Shown: positions 34,879-46,035, counted from the first letter of the stretch. The stretch is DNA of 64,000 nucleotides from Polaromonas sp. YR568 (GCA_945878995.1 CAMCUN010000005.1:1-64000); one strand, 5' to 3'. Notes: generated from the letters alone by a model not told the origin. Translations and numbers: made by a program.

Positions 34879-35583
34879 GTGAACAAGATGTACCCTTCAG
34901 CGGCCGCCGCGCTCCAAGGCGTGGTCAAAGATGGCCAGCTGATTGCCGTGGGAGGCTTTGGCCTGTGCGGTATTCCAGAGGCCTTGATTGATGCGCTGCG
35001 CGACAGCGGCGTGAAGAACCTGACGGCCATTTCCAACAACGCAGGCGTCGACGGCTTTGGCCTGGGCAAACTGCTGGAGACGCGCCAAATTAAAAAAATG
35101 ATTGCCAGCTACGTGGGCGAGAACAAAGAGTTCGAGCGCCAGTATCTGGCCGGCGAGTTGGAACTGGAATTCACGCCCCAGGGCACGCTGGCTGAAAAGC
35201 TGCGTGCGGGCGGCGCAGGCATTCCGGCTTTTTTCACCAAAACGGGCGTGGGTACGCTGGTGGCCGAGGGCAAAGAAACCCGCGAGTTCGATGGGGAAAC
35301 TTACCTGATGGAGAGGGCGCTTATGCCTGAGATTTCTTTGGTCAAGGCCGATGTGGCCGACACCTCTGGCAACCTGCGCTTTCGCTACACCGCCCGCAAC
35401 TTCAACCCGGCCGTGGCCATGGCGGGCAAGCTGTGCATTGTGGAGGTGGAAAAAATCGTTGAGCTTGGCGAACTCGCCCCCGACGACATTCACTTGCCCG
35501 GCATTTATGTGCACCGCTTGGTGCTCAATGCCAGCCCAGAAAAGCGCATTGAAAAGCGCACCGTCACCACGCAAGGAGCCTGA
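34879..35583 (+). CDS. scoA: 3-oxoacid CoA-transferase, subunit A
   Basis: 234 residues of the class I CoA-transferase alpha subunit ([16 protein letters not shown] and [14 protein letters not shown]). With subunit B it moves CoA from succinyl-CoA to a 3-oxoacid such as acetoacetate. The GTG at 34879 is chosen because AGGAGA lies six bases before it; an ATG 12 bases later is the alternative. The overlap with aromatic-CoA genes downstream hints at a role in ring-cleavage product use. Confidence 0.92.
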   Translation: MNKMYPSAAAALQGVVKDGQLIAVGGFGLCGIPEALIDALRDSGVKNLTAISNNAGVDGFGLGKLLETRQIKKMIASYVGENKEFERQYLAGELELEFTPQGTLAEKLRAGGAGIPAFFTKTGVGTLVAEGKETREFDGETYLMERALMPEISLVKADVADTSGNLRFRYTARNFNPAVAMAGKLCIVEVEKIVELGELAPDDIHLPGIYVHRLVLNASPEKRIEKRTVTTQGA

Positions 35584-35585
35584 TC

Positions 35586-36227
35586 ATGGCCTGGACCCAA
35601 GACCAAATGGCGGCCCGCGCCGCGCAAGAACTCGAAGATGGTTTTTATGTGAACTTAGGCATTGGCATTCCCACCTTGGTGGCCAACCACGTGCCTGCCG
35701 ACAAAGAGGTGTGGCTGCAGTCTGAAAACGGCATGCTGGGCATAGGCGCTTTCCCCACGGAAGACAAGGTCGATGCCGACCTCATCAACGCGGGCAAGCA
35801 GACCGTGACCACGCTGCCCGGCTCGGCTATTTTTGGCAGCCACGACAGCTTTGCCATGATTCGCGGCGGCAAGATCAACCTGTCTATTCTGGGTGCCATG
35901 CAAGTCAGCGAGCACGGCGACCTGGCCAACTGGATGATTCCTGGCAAGATGGTCAAAGGCATGGGCGGCGCCATGGACCTGGTGGCGGGCGTGCCGCGCG
36001 TGATTGTGCTCATGGAGCATGTGGCGCGCAAAAAAGACGGCACTGAAGACATGAAGATTCTCAAGCAATGCACGCTGCCTCTGACCGGCGTGGGCGTGGT
36101 GGACCGTGTCATCACCGACCTGGCCGTGATGGACGTGACCCCGCAAGGCCTCAAGGTGGTTGACTTGGCCCCTGGCGTGACGCCTGAGTTTTTGCAGTCG
36201 AAAACGGGCGCGGCGCTGATTTTTTAA
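35586..36227 (+). CDS. scoB: 3-oxoacid CoA-transferase, subunit B
   Basis: 213 residues of the beta subunit. The catalytic glutamate lies in SENGMLG, with [11 protein letters not shown] before it and [19 protein letters not shown] after it. It starts two bases after scoA and shares its transcript. Confidence 0.93.
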   Translation: MAWTQDQMAARAAQELEDGFYVNLGIGIPTLVANHVPADKEVWLQSENGMLGIGAFPTEDKVDADLINAGKQTVTTLPGSAIFGSHDSFAMIRGGKINLSILGAMQVSEHGDLANWMIPGKMVKGMGGAMDLVAGVPRVIVLMEHVARKKDGTEDMKILKQCTLPLTGVGVVDRVITDLAVMDVTPQGLKVVDLAPGVTPEFLQSKTGAALIF

Positions 36228-36239
36228 AGGTGCTGCGGA

Positions 36240-36587
36240 CTACCTGCCCCGCACGCGCTGGCTTTTGCGCGTGCGTTCAAAAAAATCAGCGGGCTTGCCG
36301 CGCACCCAGGCCACAAAGCGCGCCATCTCCGGGTGGGCCAGCAGCGCCTCGACCGTGCTGTACTGGCGGGCCAGTTCGGTTTCGGTGAAGAGAGCGTGCA
36401 CCTGCCGGTGGCACATGCGGTGCAAAAACTCGGTGTGCCTGCCGCCTTTGGACTTGGGCACCAGGTGGTGCGCGTCTTTTTGGGCCGGAGGTATCACGCG
36501 CTCGCACAGCGGGCACATCAGAGCGGGCTGCTCTTGCGGCGTTTGGAGTCGTTCGGCCAGAAGCTGGCGCCGTATGCGTCCGGTCAT
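36240..36587 (-). CDS. HNH endonuclease domain protein
   Basis: 115 residues. A zinc-type HNH domain has the Cys pair CPLC (about 25-28), then DAHHLVPKSKGG and LHRMCHRQVHALFTETELA, where the catalytic His and the second metal ligands fall. Small chromosomal proteins of this type (YisB-like) are common and of unknown role. It converges on scoB. Confidence 0.82.
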   Translation of the reverse strand: MTGRIRRQLLAERLQTPQEQPALMCPLCERVIPPAQKDAHHLVPKSKGGRHTEFLHRMCHRQVHALFTETELARQYSTVEALLAHPEMARFVAWVRGKPADFFERTRKSQRVRGR

Positions 36588-37154
36588 GCGGTCATAGAGA
36601 TGGTTCAGTAAATTCTACAAGCCGGCAAGCTTGGTACACTTGTCTGGCTAAAGGCATTTGTCCTTGCGGTGGCTTGATTATTTGATGCGCCCTTCGCGCT
36701 GCGCATTGCGCAATTCCGGTATCAGTTCAATCCCAGCCTCTGGCCTTGTGGCTGGTGGGTCCACTGCCCGGTTTTATTTCCCTTTTGGGTCTGCTCGCCT
36801 CTCTTCAATGCATTGATCAGAGCGTGTGTGGCCTGCTCCGGCACCCGAATCTCCTGCATTTTTTTGCGCTGCAGGCGCATTGATTTTTCGCGCGAGCCAG
36901 TTTTGCTGTGCGACGTGCGCTTTGATGAACGACAAGAGCCTCACATGTTCAGCGGTGGACGGGTCATCACCCGTCCTAAGCCGCGTCAACGCAGCACTGG
37001 CTGCTCACCGTGGCCGCACTGCTGGCCCGCAGGACCGGGTGCGCCGGCTTACCTTTGTTTGACCCGCAAGTGCAGGCCAAGGCCCTGGGCCAGACCCGGC
37101 GGTGGCCGCCAAGCCGCCATGCGGCCTGATGCATTTGTTTTTACAGGAGTTTGA
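36588..37154. other. Long leader region before infA; no confident gene
   Basis: No gene is supported. A 45-codon frame (36925-37062, start MNDKSLTCSAV) has no ribosome binding site. A six-pair stem CCTGCA/TGCAGG with a T-rich 11-base loop lies near 36853-36876, and CCAGCC/GGCTGG pairs near 36733-36755. A long structured 5' leader would fit a translation-factor gene under post-transcriptional control, but no known element is recognised. Confidence 0.3.
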
Positions 37155-37421
37155 GTGTCCAAAGAAGATCTGATTGAAATGCAAGGAAAAGTTGACGAGG
37201 TCTTGCCCGACGGGCGTTTCCGCGTCACCCTGGAAAACAACCACAACCTGATTGCCTATTCGGGCGGCAAGATGCGCAAAAACCGCATCCGCGTGTTGGC
37301 GGGTGACCGTGTCACGGTGGAACTGTCCCCCTACGACCTGACCAAGGGCCGCATCACCTTCCGCCACCTGGAGCCGCGCACAGGCGCGCCCATGCCTGCG
37401 TTCAAGCGGCGTCCACGCTGA
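37155..37421 (+). CDS. infA: Translation initiation factor IF-1, elongated form
   Basis: 88 residues from GTG with AGGAG at good distance. The OB-fold core is clear: [43 protein letters not shown]. It is longer than the 72-residue standard IF-1 by a basic C-terminal tail ([18 protein letters not shown]). Betaproteobacteria often carry such a second, longer IF-1 outside the ribosomal-protein cluster. It binds the 30S A site during initiation. Confidence 0.92.
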   Translation: MSKEDLIEMQGKVDEVLPDGRFRVTLENNHNLIAYSGGKMRKNRIRVLAGDRVTVELSPYDLTKGRITFRHLEPRTGAPMPAFKRRPR

Positions 37422-37484
37422 ACCATTGACAAGGCGGCCGCTCCAAGCGGCGGCCCGCGGGCATCACCAACGGATGCCCACCCC

Positions 37485-38663
37485 TCAAGCCCCCTGCGAC
37501 TTAAGCAACTCCCGCGCAATGATGAGTTGCTGCACTTCTGTGGCGCCTTCGTAGATGCGCAGCGCCCGAATTTCGCGGTAAAGGCGCTCCACCGGTTCGT
37601 TGCTGACCACGCCTTGGCCGCCAAAAATTTGCACGGCCGCGTCAATCACGCGCTGGGCGCCTTCGGTGGCTTGGAGCTTGGCCATGGCGGCTTCGCGGGT
37701 CACAGTCTTTCCTTGGTCGCGCTGCCAGGCCGCGCGGTAGGTGAGCAGGGCCGCGCTGTCTATGGTGGTGGCCATTTGCGCCAGGCTCGCTTGCGTGAGC
37801 TGAAAGTCGGCCAACACGCCGCCGAACATCTCGCGGCTGCGTGCGCGTGTGAGGGCCTCATGAAAGGCGTGGCGCGCAAAGCCCAAGGCCGCAGCCGCCA
37901 CCGAGGTGCGAAACACATCCAGCGTGCGCATGGCGACTTTAAAACCCTCGCCTGCTGCGCCCACGCGCTGGCTCAGGGGCACGCGGCACTCCTTGAATTG
38001 AAGCCGGGCCAGCGGGTGCGGTGCAATCACTTGAATGCGCTCGGCCACCACCAGGCCAGGGGTATCGGCATCCACAATAAAAGCCGAGATGCCGCGCGCG
38101 CCTGGCGCCTCGCCGGTGCGGGCAAAGACCACGTAAAAGTCGGCAATGCCGCCGTTGGAGATCCAGGTTTTTTCGCCCTCAATCACTGCATGTCCGCCCT
38201 CGATGCGGGCAGCGCATTGCATGGCCGCCACGTCCGAGCCCGCCTGGGGCTCGCTGAGCGCAAAAGCGGCAATGGCCTGGCCGCTGGCCACGCGCGGCAA
38301 GTAAGCCTCTTTTTGAGCAGGTGTGCCCGCCAGTGAGATGGCGCCCGAGCCCAGGCCCTGCATGGCAAAGGCAAAGTCGGCCAGGCCGTGGTGGCGGGCC
38401 AGGGTCTCGCGCGCCAGGCACAGGCTGCGGGTCTCTATGGTGTCGGCCGCGCCGCCGTACTGCCGGCCGGCCACGGTGGGGGCCAGCCAGCCTGCCGCGC
38501 CCAGTTGTCGCACCAGGGCGCGACATTGCGCGTCGGTGTCAGCGTGGTGCTCAGGATCAATGTGATCGGTGGCCCAGGTATCGAGTGCCTGCGCAAATTC
38601 GGCGTGGCGGCTGTCAAAAAACGGCCACTGCAGGTGGTCCAGGTGCTGGCTCATGGCGGGCAT
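37485..38663 (-). CDS. Acyl-CoA dehydrogenase
   Basis: 392 residues of the FAD acyl-CoA dehydrogenase family. It has the signature [16 protein letters not shown], then KTWISNGG, and the C-terminal [17 protein letters not shown] with the catalytic-base Glu region. Last gene of the operon running from 42459 down. It would oxidise an acyl-CoA intermediate and pass electrons to ETF and then to ETF-QO (21.1-22.8 kb). The start may be ATG 38663 or 38654. Confidence 0.88.
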   Translation of the reverse strand: MPAMSQHLDHLQWPFFDSRHAEFAQALDTWATDHIDPEHHADTDAQCRALVRQLGAAGWLAPTVAGRQYGGAADTIETRSLCLARETLARHHGLADFAFAMQGLGSGAISLAGTPAQKEAYLPRVASGQAIAAFALSEPQAGSDVAAMQCAARIEGGHAVIEGEKTWISNGGIADFYVVFARTGEAPGARGISAFIVDADTPGLVVAERIQVIAPHPLARLQFKECRVPLSQRVGAAGEGFKVAMRTLDVFRTSVAAAALGFARHAFHEALTRARSREMFGGVLADFQLTQASLAQMATTIDSAALLTYRAAWQRDQGKTVTREAAMAKLQATEGAQRVIDAAVQIFGGQGVVSNEPVERLYREIRALRIYEGATEVQQLIIARELLKSQGA

Positions 38664-38665
38664 TC

Positions 38666-39519
<854 letters not shown>

Positions 39520-39523
<4 letters not shown>

Positions 39524-40062
39524 TTGTTCTCCTTTGAAAGGTGGGTTTTGCGCTCGTGCAGCGCCAGCACATGCAGGCGCAACGCGCCCAGTTCGGTGGA
39601 CATGTGCTTCATGGTCGCAGTGTCCTGCGTTGAGAAAATCTCCAAAATCCACTGCTCATGCTCGGCCGCCATGGCTTTGAAGCTGATGCGCCCGGTCTCG
39701 CTCAGCCGCACCACCCAGGAGCGTCTGTCGTTGGGCCGGGGTTCGCGCACGACCAGGCCCTCTTTTTCGAGCTCGTCGGTCAGCCCCGTCACGTTGCCGC
39801 CCGTGACCATGAGGTTGCTTGAGAGCTCCTTCATCATCAGCCCCTCGGGCTTGCGGTAGAGCTGGGCGAGGTAGTCAAAGCGGGCCAGCGACATGCTAAA
39901 GCGCTCGCGCAAGCGGCGCCGGATCTCGTCTTCAATTTGCGTGGTGCAGGCCAGCATGCGCAGCCACAGCTTCAGGGCAGCGTGGTCGCCTTGCTCAATG
40001 CGCGCTTCATGGCCCAGGCCGTCGGCATTGTTCAGCAGGGTGCGGGTGGCGTCGGCTTTCAT
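39520..40062 (-). CDS. MarR-family regulator of the aromatic-CoA operon
   Basis: 180 residues with a winged helix-turn-helix: [43 protein letters not shown], wing PNDRRSW. It sits inside the operon between the monooxygenase/OYE gene and the enoyl-CoA hydratase. It may sense an aroyl-CoA and bind the repeated AGAACT motifs in 42460-42698. ATG 40062 (MKADATRT) is used in place of a TTG at 40098. Confidence 0.85.
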
Positions 40063-40110
40063 GCGGTTCAGCGGCTGGTGGGTGCAGGACTTGTCCAACC
40101 AGGTACTGGC

Positions 40111-42459
40111 TTAATCTGCACGCACTGTGGCAGCTGCTGCGGACTGCGCGCGTTCACGTTGAAAAAGGGCCTCCATTTGCGGCTTGCCTGCGATGTAAGG
40201 CTTGGGCCACTGGGTGCCGGTGTAGCCAATTTTGGCAGCCTCGGTCAGTGTCCAGGCCGGGTTGGCCAGGTGGGGCCTGGCCACGGCGCACAGGTCGGCC
40301 CGGCCGGCGGCCAAAATGCTGTTGGCGTGGTCGGCCTCGCTGATGGCGCCCACTGCAATGGTGGGTATGCCGGCTTCTTGGCGAATGCGGTCGGCAAAAG
40401 GCGTTTGGAACATGCGGCCGTAGACTGGCTTTTCTTGTTTGCTCACCTGGCCGGACGAGCAGTCGATCATGTCGGCCCCGGCGGCCTTGAAGGCGCGGGC
40501 AATGTCTACCGCGTCGCTGGGGGTGATGCCGCCTTCGACCCAGTCGTGCGCGGAAATGCGCACTGAAATGGGTCGCTCAGCCGGCCAGACCGCACGCACG
40601 GCGGCAAACACCTCCAGCGGAAAGCGCAGGCGATTGTCCAGGCTGCCGCCGTAGGTGTCTTGGCGGTGGTTGGTCAGGGGCGAGATAAAGCTGGACAACA
40701 GGTACCCGTGGGCGCAGTGCAGCTCCAGCCAGTCCACCCCGACCTCTGCGGCTGCCAGCGTGCTGGCCACAAATTGCGCGGTGACTTCGTCCATGTTGGC
40801 ACGCGTCATGGCGCGCGCGGTTTGGCTCACGCCGGGCAGGTACTGCTGCTCGGAGGCGGCCAGAATGGGCCAGTTGCCTGACTCCAGGGGCTGGTCTATG
40901 CCGTCCCAGGCCAGGCGGGTGGAGGCTTTGGGGCCGGCATGGCCGATTTGCATGCCAAATTTGGCGTCTGACTGAGTGTGTATCCAGTCGGCAATGCGCT
41001 TCCAGGCGGCGGTGTGCTCGGGCTCGTACAGGCCCGGGCAGCCGGGGGTAATGCGGCCTGTGTCACTCACGCAGGTCATCTCGGCAAACACCAGGCCCGC
41101 ACCACCCATGGCGCGCGCGCCCAGGTGGACCAGGTGGTAGTCGCCCACCAAGCCGTCAGTGGCCGAGTACTGCGCCATGGGCGAGACCACAATGCGGTTT
41201 TTCAGCGTCATGCCGCGCAGCGTGTAGGGCGTGAACATGGGGGGCGGGGCGCTTTTCGTGTTCTCAATGGGGGCTGGCAAGCCCGCTTGGCTGGCAAACC
41301 AGGCCTCGTAGTTGCCCAGCCAGCGGCTGTCGCGCAGGCGCAGGTTTTCATGGCTGATGCGCTGGCTGCGCGTGAGCATGGAGTACATGAACTGCTGGGG
41401 CGGCAGTTGTTCGCAGTAACGCTCGCCGCACACCTCAAACCATTCCATGGCGTTCCAGGCGGCGTTTTGCAGGCGCAGCACATCCACATGGCGCAGCGCC
41501 TGGTAGCGTTTGAGCACGGCAGGGATGTCGGGCGACACATGGCCGGCTTGGTCAAACTGGCGGGTCAGCTCAATCGCATCTTCAATGGCCAGCTTGGTGC
41601 CCGAGCCAATGGCAAAGTGCGCGGTGTGCACCGCATCGCCCATGAGCACCACATGGCTGCGGCCATTGAAGTGCGACCACTGCTGGCAAATCACCCGCTG
41701 AAAATTCAGCCAGGCCGAGCCGCGCAGGTGGCGTGCGTTGGTCATCAGGGGCTCGCCCTGCAGGTTGGCCGCAAACAGGCGTTCGCAAAACTCAATCGAC
41801 TGTTCCTGGTCGGCCTGGTCCAGGCCATGGGCCAGCCACACATGCTCGGGGCACTCCACAATGAAGGTGCTGGTGTGCTCGTCAAACTTGTACACGTGGG
41901 CCTGAAACCAGCCGTGCTCGGTTTTTTCAAACAAAAAGTTGAACGCGTCGTAGAGTTTTTTGGTGCCCAGCCAAATAAAGCGGTTGGGGCGGGTCACGAT
42001 GTCGGGCTTGAAGACCTCGGCGTATCGCCCCCTGATGCGCGAGTTGACGCCGTCGCTCGCAATCACCAGGTCGGCGTCGGGAAAGTCGGTGTCGGCGTCC
42101 ACATCGGCTTCAAACACCAAATTGATACCCAGTTGCTCGCAGCGCGACTGCAAGATGTTGAGCAGCTTTTTGCGGCCAATGCCCACAAAGCCATGGCCGC
42201 CCGAGCGGATGACCTCGCCCTTGAAGTGCAGCTCAATGTCGTCCCAGTGGTTAAAAGCCTGCTCAATTTCGGCGGCCGTCACCGGGTCCCACTGGCGCAT
42301 GTTCTCCATGGTGGCATCGGAGAACACCACGCCCCAGCCAAAGGTGTCGTAGGCGCGGTTGCGCTCATGCACGCTGATGTCGTGCTCGGGGTGGCGCATT
42401 TTCATGAGCAGGCTGAAATACAGACCAGCGGGTCCACCGCCAATGCAAACGATCTTCAT
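40111..42459 (-). CDS. Bifunctional FAD monooxygenase / old yellow enzyme acting on an aroyl-CoA
   Basis: 782 residues from ATG 42459, the size of 2-aminobenzoyl-CoA monooxygenase/reductase of Azoarcus and of salicylyl-CoA 5-hydroxylase/oxidoreductase. The N-terminal half is a class A flavin monooxygenase ([20 protein letters not shown], later [17 protein letters not shown]). The C-terminal half (about 400-782) is an OYE flavodoxin-type barrel ([43 protein letters not shown]). Such enzymes hydroxylate and then reduce the ring of a CoA-activated aromatic acid without ring cleavage. No CoA ligase is beside it. It is the first gene of the four-gene operon. Confidence 0.88.
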   Translation of the reverse strand: MKIVCIGGGPAGLYFSLLMKMRHPEHDISVHERNRAYDTFGWGVVFSDATMENMRQWDPVTAAEIEQAFNHWDDIELHFKGEVIRSGGHGFVGIGRKKLLNILQSRCEQLGINLVFEADVDADTDFPDADLVIASDGVNSRIRGRYAEVFKPDIVTRPNRFIWLGTKKLYDAFNFLFEKTEHGWFQAHVYKFDEHTSTFIVECPEHVWLAHGLDQADQEQSIEFCERLFAANLQGEPLMTNARHLRGSAWLNFQRVICQQWSHFNGRSHVVLMGDAVHTAHFAIGSGTKLAIEDAIELTRQFDQAGHVSPDIPAVLKRYQALRHVDVLRLQNAAWNAMEWFEVCGERYCEQLPPQQFMYSMLTRSQRISHENLRLRDSRWLGNYEAWFASQAGLPAPIENTKSAPPPMFTPYTLRGMTLKNRIVVSPMAQYSATDGLVGDYHLVHLGARAMGGAGLVFAEMTCVSDTGRITPGCPGLYEPEHTAAWKRIADWIHTQSDAKFGMQIGHAGPKASTRLAWDGIDQPLESGNWPILAASEQQYLPGVSQTARAMTRANMDEVTAQFVASTLAAAEVGVDWLELHCAHGYLLSSFISPLTNHRQDTYGGSLDNRLRFPLEVFAAVRAVWPAERPISVRISAHDWVEGGITPSDAVDIARAFKAAGADMIDCSSGQVSKQEKPVYGRMFQTPFADRIRQEAGIPTIAVGAISEADHANSILAAGRADLCAVARPHLANPAWTLTEAAKIGYTGTQWPKPYIAGKPQMEALFQRERAQSAAAATVRAD

Positions 42460-42698
42460 GGATGCTCCAAATGCGGGCGCGATGAGAGTACGCGCTATGA
42501 AATTCAAAACCAATAGTTTAGAACTCAATTAAATGCGGGCGTTCTGTGGGGCCATGCAGGTGAGGGTCTAAATTTATTGATGAACCTGCCCAGACCTTGA
42601 AAAAACTTGAGAACTGAACTGTTCATGGGTAAAAATAAGTTCTGAAAAGGCCCGCGCCGTTGCCGGCCCTCTTTTGATTGACCGCCTGAAGGAACCCC
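42460..42698. promoter_or_regulatory. Divergent control region with repeated AGAACT motifs
   Basis: The motif AGAACT occurs at 42520-42525 and 42610-42615 and in reverse (AGTTCT) at 42638-42643. The middle copy is part of a GAAC-N6-GTTC palindrome (about 42611-42624). These lie between the aromatic-CoA operon and ridA-like gene and are candidate sites for the operon's MarR regulator. Confidence 0.4.
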
Positions 42699-43091
42699 AT
42701 GAAAGTGCTTTTGCCGCCCGGTTGGGCCCAGCCCAAGGGCTATGCCAACGGCGTCACCGCCAGCGGCCGCACCGTGTTCATTGCCGGCATGATTGGCTGG
42801 GACGGGCAGGGCGTGTTCCATTCCGATGATTTTGCCGAGCAAGCCCGCCTGGCCTTGCAAAACGTGGTGGAGGTGCTCAAAGAAGCGGGCGGCAAGCCCG
42901 AGCACATCATGCGCATGACTTGGTACGTCACCGACAAGCGCGAGTACCTGGCCGCCGGCCGCGAGGTGGGGCGGGCCTTTCGCGAGGTGATTGGCTGCTA
43001 CAACGCGGCCATGACGGCGGTGGAGGTCACGGCCTTGATGGAAGACCGGGCCAAGGTCGAGATCGAGTGCACCGCCATCATTCCTGAGTAA
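42699..43091 (+). CDS. RidA (YjgF/YER057c/UK114) family protein
   Basis: 130 residues with the RidA fold: MKVLLPPGWAQPKGYANGVTASGRTVFIAG, then ALMEDRAKVEIECTAIIP with the usual acidic residue. The Arg that marks true enamine/imine deaminases (in the RxxARAA region) is not obvious, so it may be a subfamily with a different role. AAGGAACC precedes the ATG. It diverges from the monooxygenase/OYE operon and could remove reactive imines made from an aminoaromatic-CoA. Confidence 0.85.
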   Translation: MKVLLPPGWAQPKGYANGVTASGRTVFIAGMIGWDGQGVFHSDDFAEQARLALQNVVEVLKEAGGKPEHIMRMTWYVTDKREYLAAGREVGRAFREVIGCYNAAMTAVEVTALMEDRAKVEIECTAIIPE

Positions 43092-43151
43092 GCCGCACAG
43101 ACGGCCTTGGCTGCACAGGGCCGGCCAAGCCTGTGTGCATTTGACAAAGCT

Positions 43152-43799
43152 TTAAGCGGCCTGCGCAATTTGCCTGAGCGCATCCTCAAACACCTGGGCC
43201 GGCTGGCCGCCCGAAATCAGGTGGGTGTCATTGATGACCACCGCCGGCACCGAGCGTATGCCCGCCGACTGGTACTGTGCCTCCGCTTCGGCCACCTCAG
43301 CGTCATAGCGGCTACTGGCCAGTACCTCGGCGGCCTCTTGGGCATCAAGGCCGGCCGATGCGGCCGCCTGCAGCAACACGGCGTGGTCTTCCATGGCCTG
43401 GCGGTCACGGTGGCAGGCCAGCAGCAAGGCATTTTTAGGGGCCAGTTGCTTGTCGGGCTGGCCCGCGGCCCAGTGCAGCAGGCGGTGGGCATCTCGCGTG
43501 TTGTAGACCCGGCCCCGGCCGTCCGGGTTGAATTCAAAACCCACCTCCGCGCCGCGCTGGCGAATGACATCACGCATTTGCGCTTGCTTTTCGGGGGTGG
43601 ATCCGTACTTTTGCGTCAGGTGCTCGCTCATGTCTTGGCCGCCGGGCCACATGCGGGGGTTCAACTCAAAAGGCTGAAAGTGCAGCGTGGCCTGGATGTC
43701 GGGCTGCAACTTGTCCAGGGCCTCCAAAAGAGCATGCAGGCCTACGGCACACCAGGGGCAAGAGACGTCGGAGACAAAGTCGATCTTGAGCGTTTTCAT
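43152..43799 (-). CDS. DsbA-family (FrnE-like) thiol oxidoreductase
   Basis: 215 residues from ATG 43799. A thioredoxin fold with CPWC active site (DVSCPWCAVG) and the helical insertion of the FrnE/2-hydroxychromene-2-carboxylate-isomerase class; PAVVINDTHLISGGQ carries the cis-Pro. No signal peptide, so it acts in the cytoplasm. It converges on the ridA-like gene. Confidence 0.87.
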   Translation of the reverse strand: MKTLKIDFVSDVSCPWCAVGLHALLEALDKLQPDIQATLHFQPFELNPRMWPGGQDMSEHLTQKYGSTPEKQAQMRDVIRQRGAEVGFEFNPDGRGRVYNTRDAHRLLHWAAGQPDKQLAPKNALLLACHRDRQAMEDHAVLLQAAASAGLDAQEAAEVLASSRYDAEVAEAEAQYQSAGIRSVPAVVINDTHLISGGQPAQVFEDALRQIAQAA

Positions 43800-43882
43800 G
43801 GGCAGTGAAGAAGTTTCAAAAACCCTGATGCTAGCCGCTGGCGTGACCTGGCTGAGCCCCATGCGGGTTCAGGCCGAGCAAC

Positions 43883-44242
43883 TCAGAGGACCGGTCCCGG
43901 GCTGTACATGTCGCTTGGCATGCTGGACGCGCCTGCCGCGCCACCTGACCAGGACCTGCTCGATGCCCTCATCGACTGCATGTGCGACATGTGCTCGTCC
44001 ATCAGGCGCATGTGCTCGTCCATCAGCGCCTGTTTTTGCTCAGGCGTGGTGGCCGTGTTCATGCGGGTGCGCACATCTTGCATGGCGCGCATGTGGGTGT
44101 TCATGCGGTTGTGCATCTCGGGGTTCATGCTGCCCATACCGCCCATGCCGCCCACGCCCGGGTCGGCCCCTGTCTGAGCGAACACCGTCAGGGCCATGCC
44201 CGTCGCAGCCACGGCCACTGCCCATTGTTTTTTAAAGCGCAT
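43883..44242 (-). CDS. Methionine/histidine-rich secreted protein
   Basis: 119 residues from ATG 44242 with AAGGAAAA before it. The signal peptide ends near VFAQT (residue about 25). The mature protein has a Gly/Met-rich start (VGGMGGMGSMNPEMHNRMN) and a helical stretch MDEHMRLMDEHMSHMQSM with regular Met and His spacing, which suggests Cu(I) or other soft-metal binding in the periplasm. No family is recognised with confidence. The two near-identical MDEHM units look like a short internal duplication. Confidence 0.65.
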   Translation of the reverse strand: MRFKKQWAVAVAATGMALTVFAQTGADPGVGGMGGMGSMNPEMHNRMNTHMRAMQDVRTRMNTATTPEQKQALMDEHMRLMDEHMSHMQSMRASSRSWSGGAAGASSMPSDMYSPGPVL

Positions 44243-44736
44243 CGAATTTTCCTTCTCAATGGTTGACACGCAGCCGCCCACATGGCTACTGCTGAAGCCC
44301 ACAGATTCAGGCGACACTCGCGCCCCAAGCGTTGGTGGTGATCCTCAAGCCATGGCAGACGTTGCCTGCTGGCCGTGTGGGACTTCGCCTAGGCGTTCAA
44401 GCTCAAAGGGGGTGGCCCGAGCTGTCCAGCCCCTGAGCAATGTCTTCGCTGGGTGAGTAAGGTCAGAGCCGAATCGAGGAGCACTTGGGCACTGCCTTTA
44501 GCAAAAAATTGGCAACAAAGGGGGACGTCGTTATCCCGGCCGTAAGTGCTTGATTCATATGGCCGAAGGTGAGCTCTGGACTCGCAAAATGCGTCTGGCA
44601 CGCTGGTCTGGGTGCCAAGGGTCCAATACCCCTTAAACTATCTTGTTGGCAGATAGTTAAGTTCTATCTGTGTCCTGTCCCCGTCGGCCATGTTGTCTAG
44701 CGTGCGCCCATGCTCCTGAGGCGGATGCTTTTTTCT
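44243..44736. promoter_or_regulatory. Promoter region of the polysaccharide locus; 8-bp inverted repeat
   Basis: No gene is seen. A perfect inverted repeat AACTATCT-N7-AGATAGTT lies at 44636-44658, about 80 bases before the first gene. It could be an operator or an RNA stem in the leader. No ops/JUMPstart element is recognised. Confidence 0.4.
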
Positions 44737-46035
44737 ATGCAGTCCAATCAACAAATCGCAGTCATCGGTCTGGGTTACGTGGGACTTCCGCTGGCCGTTG
44801 AATTCGGCAAAATTCGCTCGGTGCTGGGCTTTGACATCAATGCCGATCGCATCGCTGAATTGCGCAGCGGCAAAGACTCCACCTTGGAGGTCAGCCCTGC
44901 GTCGCTCGCTCAATCCCATTCGCTGAGGTTCAGTGACAGCCAGGATGATCTCAAAGCATGCTCGATCTTTCTGGTGACTGTGCCTACACCGGTGGACCAA
45001 GCCAATCGGCCTGACATGACGCCGCTGATCAAGGCGAGCGAGACGGTAGGACGGGTGCTGAAAATCGGCGATATCGTCATATTTGAATCGACGGTTTACC
45101 CTGGCGCAACTGAAGAAGTGTGCGTTCCGGTGCTCGAGCGCGTCAGTGGGCTTAAATTCAACCAAGATTTTTTCTGCGGCTACAGCCCCGAGCGCATCAA
45201 CCCGGGTGACAAAGTCAATACCCTGACCACCATCCGCAAGATCACCAGCGGCAGCACGCCTGAAGTGGCCGACCAAGTAGATGCCTTGTACGCCAGCATC
45301 ATCAAGGCCGGAACGTGGCGGGCCAGCAGCATCAAGGTGGCCGAGGCGGCCAAGGTCATTGAGAACAGCCAGCGTGACTTGAACATTGCATTCGTCAATG
45401 AACTGTCGGTGATTTTCGAACGCATGGGCATAGACACCCTGGAGGTTCTGGAGGCCGCAGGCACCAAGTGGAACTTTTTGCCATTCAGACCCGGCATGGT
45501 GGGTGGCCATTGCATAGGGGTGGATCCCTACTACCTGACCCACAAGGCAGAAGAGCTGGGCTATCACCCCCAAGTCATTCTGGCTGGCCGGCGCATAAAC
45601 GACAACATGGCCCGCTATGCGGCCCGCAGCGTTATCAAGCGCATGTTGCAAAACGGCATTGATGTGGCCCGCAGCACGGTGGGCGTGATGGGCGTGACCT
45701 TCAAGGACAACTGCCCCGATATTCGCAACAGCAAGGTGGCTGATCTGGTCAGAGAATTTCAGACCTGGAATGTCAAGGTGTTGGTGGTTGACCCCTGGGC
45801 CGATGCGCAGGAGGTTCGTCATGAATACGGCATTGAACTGGTCACCCTTGAAGAATGCGCCGGTCGGCTCGATAGTTTGGTCGTGGCGGTGGCGCACCAA
45901 GAATTTGCTTCCATGAATGGCGCTGAGCTGCGGGCATTGTGCAAGCCGCAAGGGCAGCCGGTGATCGGCGATCTCAAGAGTATTTATGACAGGCATGCCT
46001 TGGCTGCTGATGGCTTTACCGTGTTTCGACTTTGA
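44737..46035 (+). CDS. wbpA: UDP-N-acetylhexosamine 6-dehydrogenase (WbpA/TviB-like)
   Basis: 432 residues of the UDP-sugar dehydrogenase family. The Rossmann motif is IAVIGLGYVGLPLA, the catalytic Cys lies in GGHCIGVDPYYL, and the C-terminal third has GVMGVTFKDNCPDIRNSK. It oxidises UDP-GlcNAc (or UDP-GalNAc) to the uronic acid with two NAD. The context with B/D/E-type genes points to GlcNAc. The start at 44737 is preferred because homology begins at once; ATG 44710 is possible. First gene of the locus. Confidence 0.87.
   Translation: MQSNQQIAVIGLGYVGLPLAVEFGKIRSVLGFDINADRIAELRSGKDSTLEVSPASLAQSHSLRFSDSQDDLKACSIFLVTVPTPVDQANRPDMTPLIKASETVGRVLKIGDIVIFESTVYPGATEEVCVPVLERVSGLKFNQDFFCGYSPERINPGDKVNTLTTIRKITSGSTPEVADQVDALYASIIKAGTWRASSIKVAEAAKVIENSQRDLNIAFVNELSVIFERMGIDTLEVLEAAGTKWNFLPFRPGMVGGHCIGVDPYYLTHKAEELGYHPQVILAGRRINDNMARYAARSVIKRMLQNGIDVARSTVGVMGVTFKDNCPDIRNSKVADLVREFQTWNVKVLVVDPWADAQEVRHEYGIELVTLEECAGRLDSLVVAVAHQEFASMNGAELRALCKPQGQPVIGDLKSIYDRHALAADGFTVFRL

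Noticed and set aside
36925..37062. 45-codon ORF in the infA leader as a possible leader peptide
   Set aside because: No Shine-Dalgarno and no attenuator-like structure just after it.
40978..42516. 512-codon plus-strand ORF
   Set aside because: Antisense to the monooxygenase/OYE fusion, with no recognisable domains.
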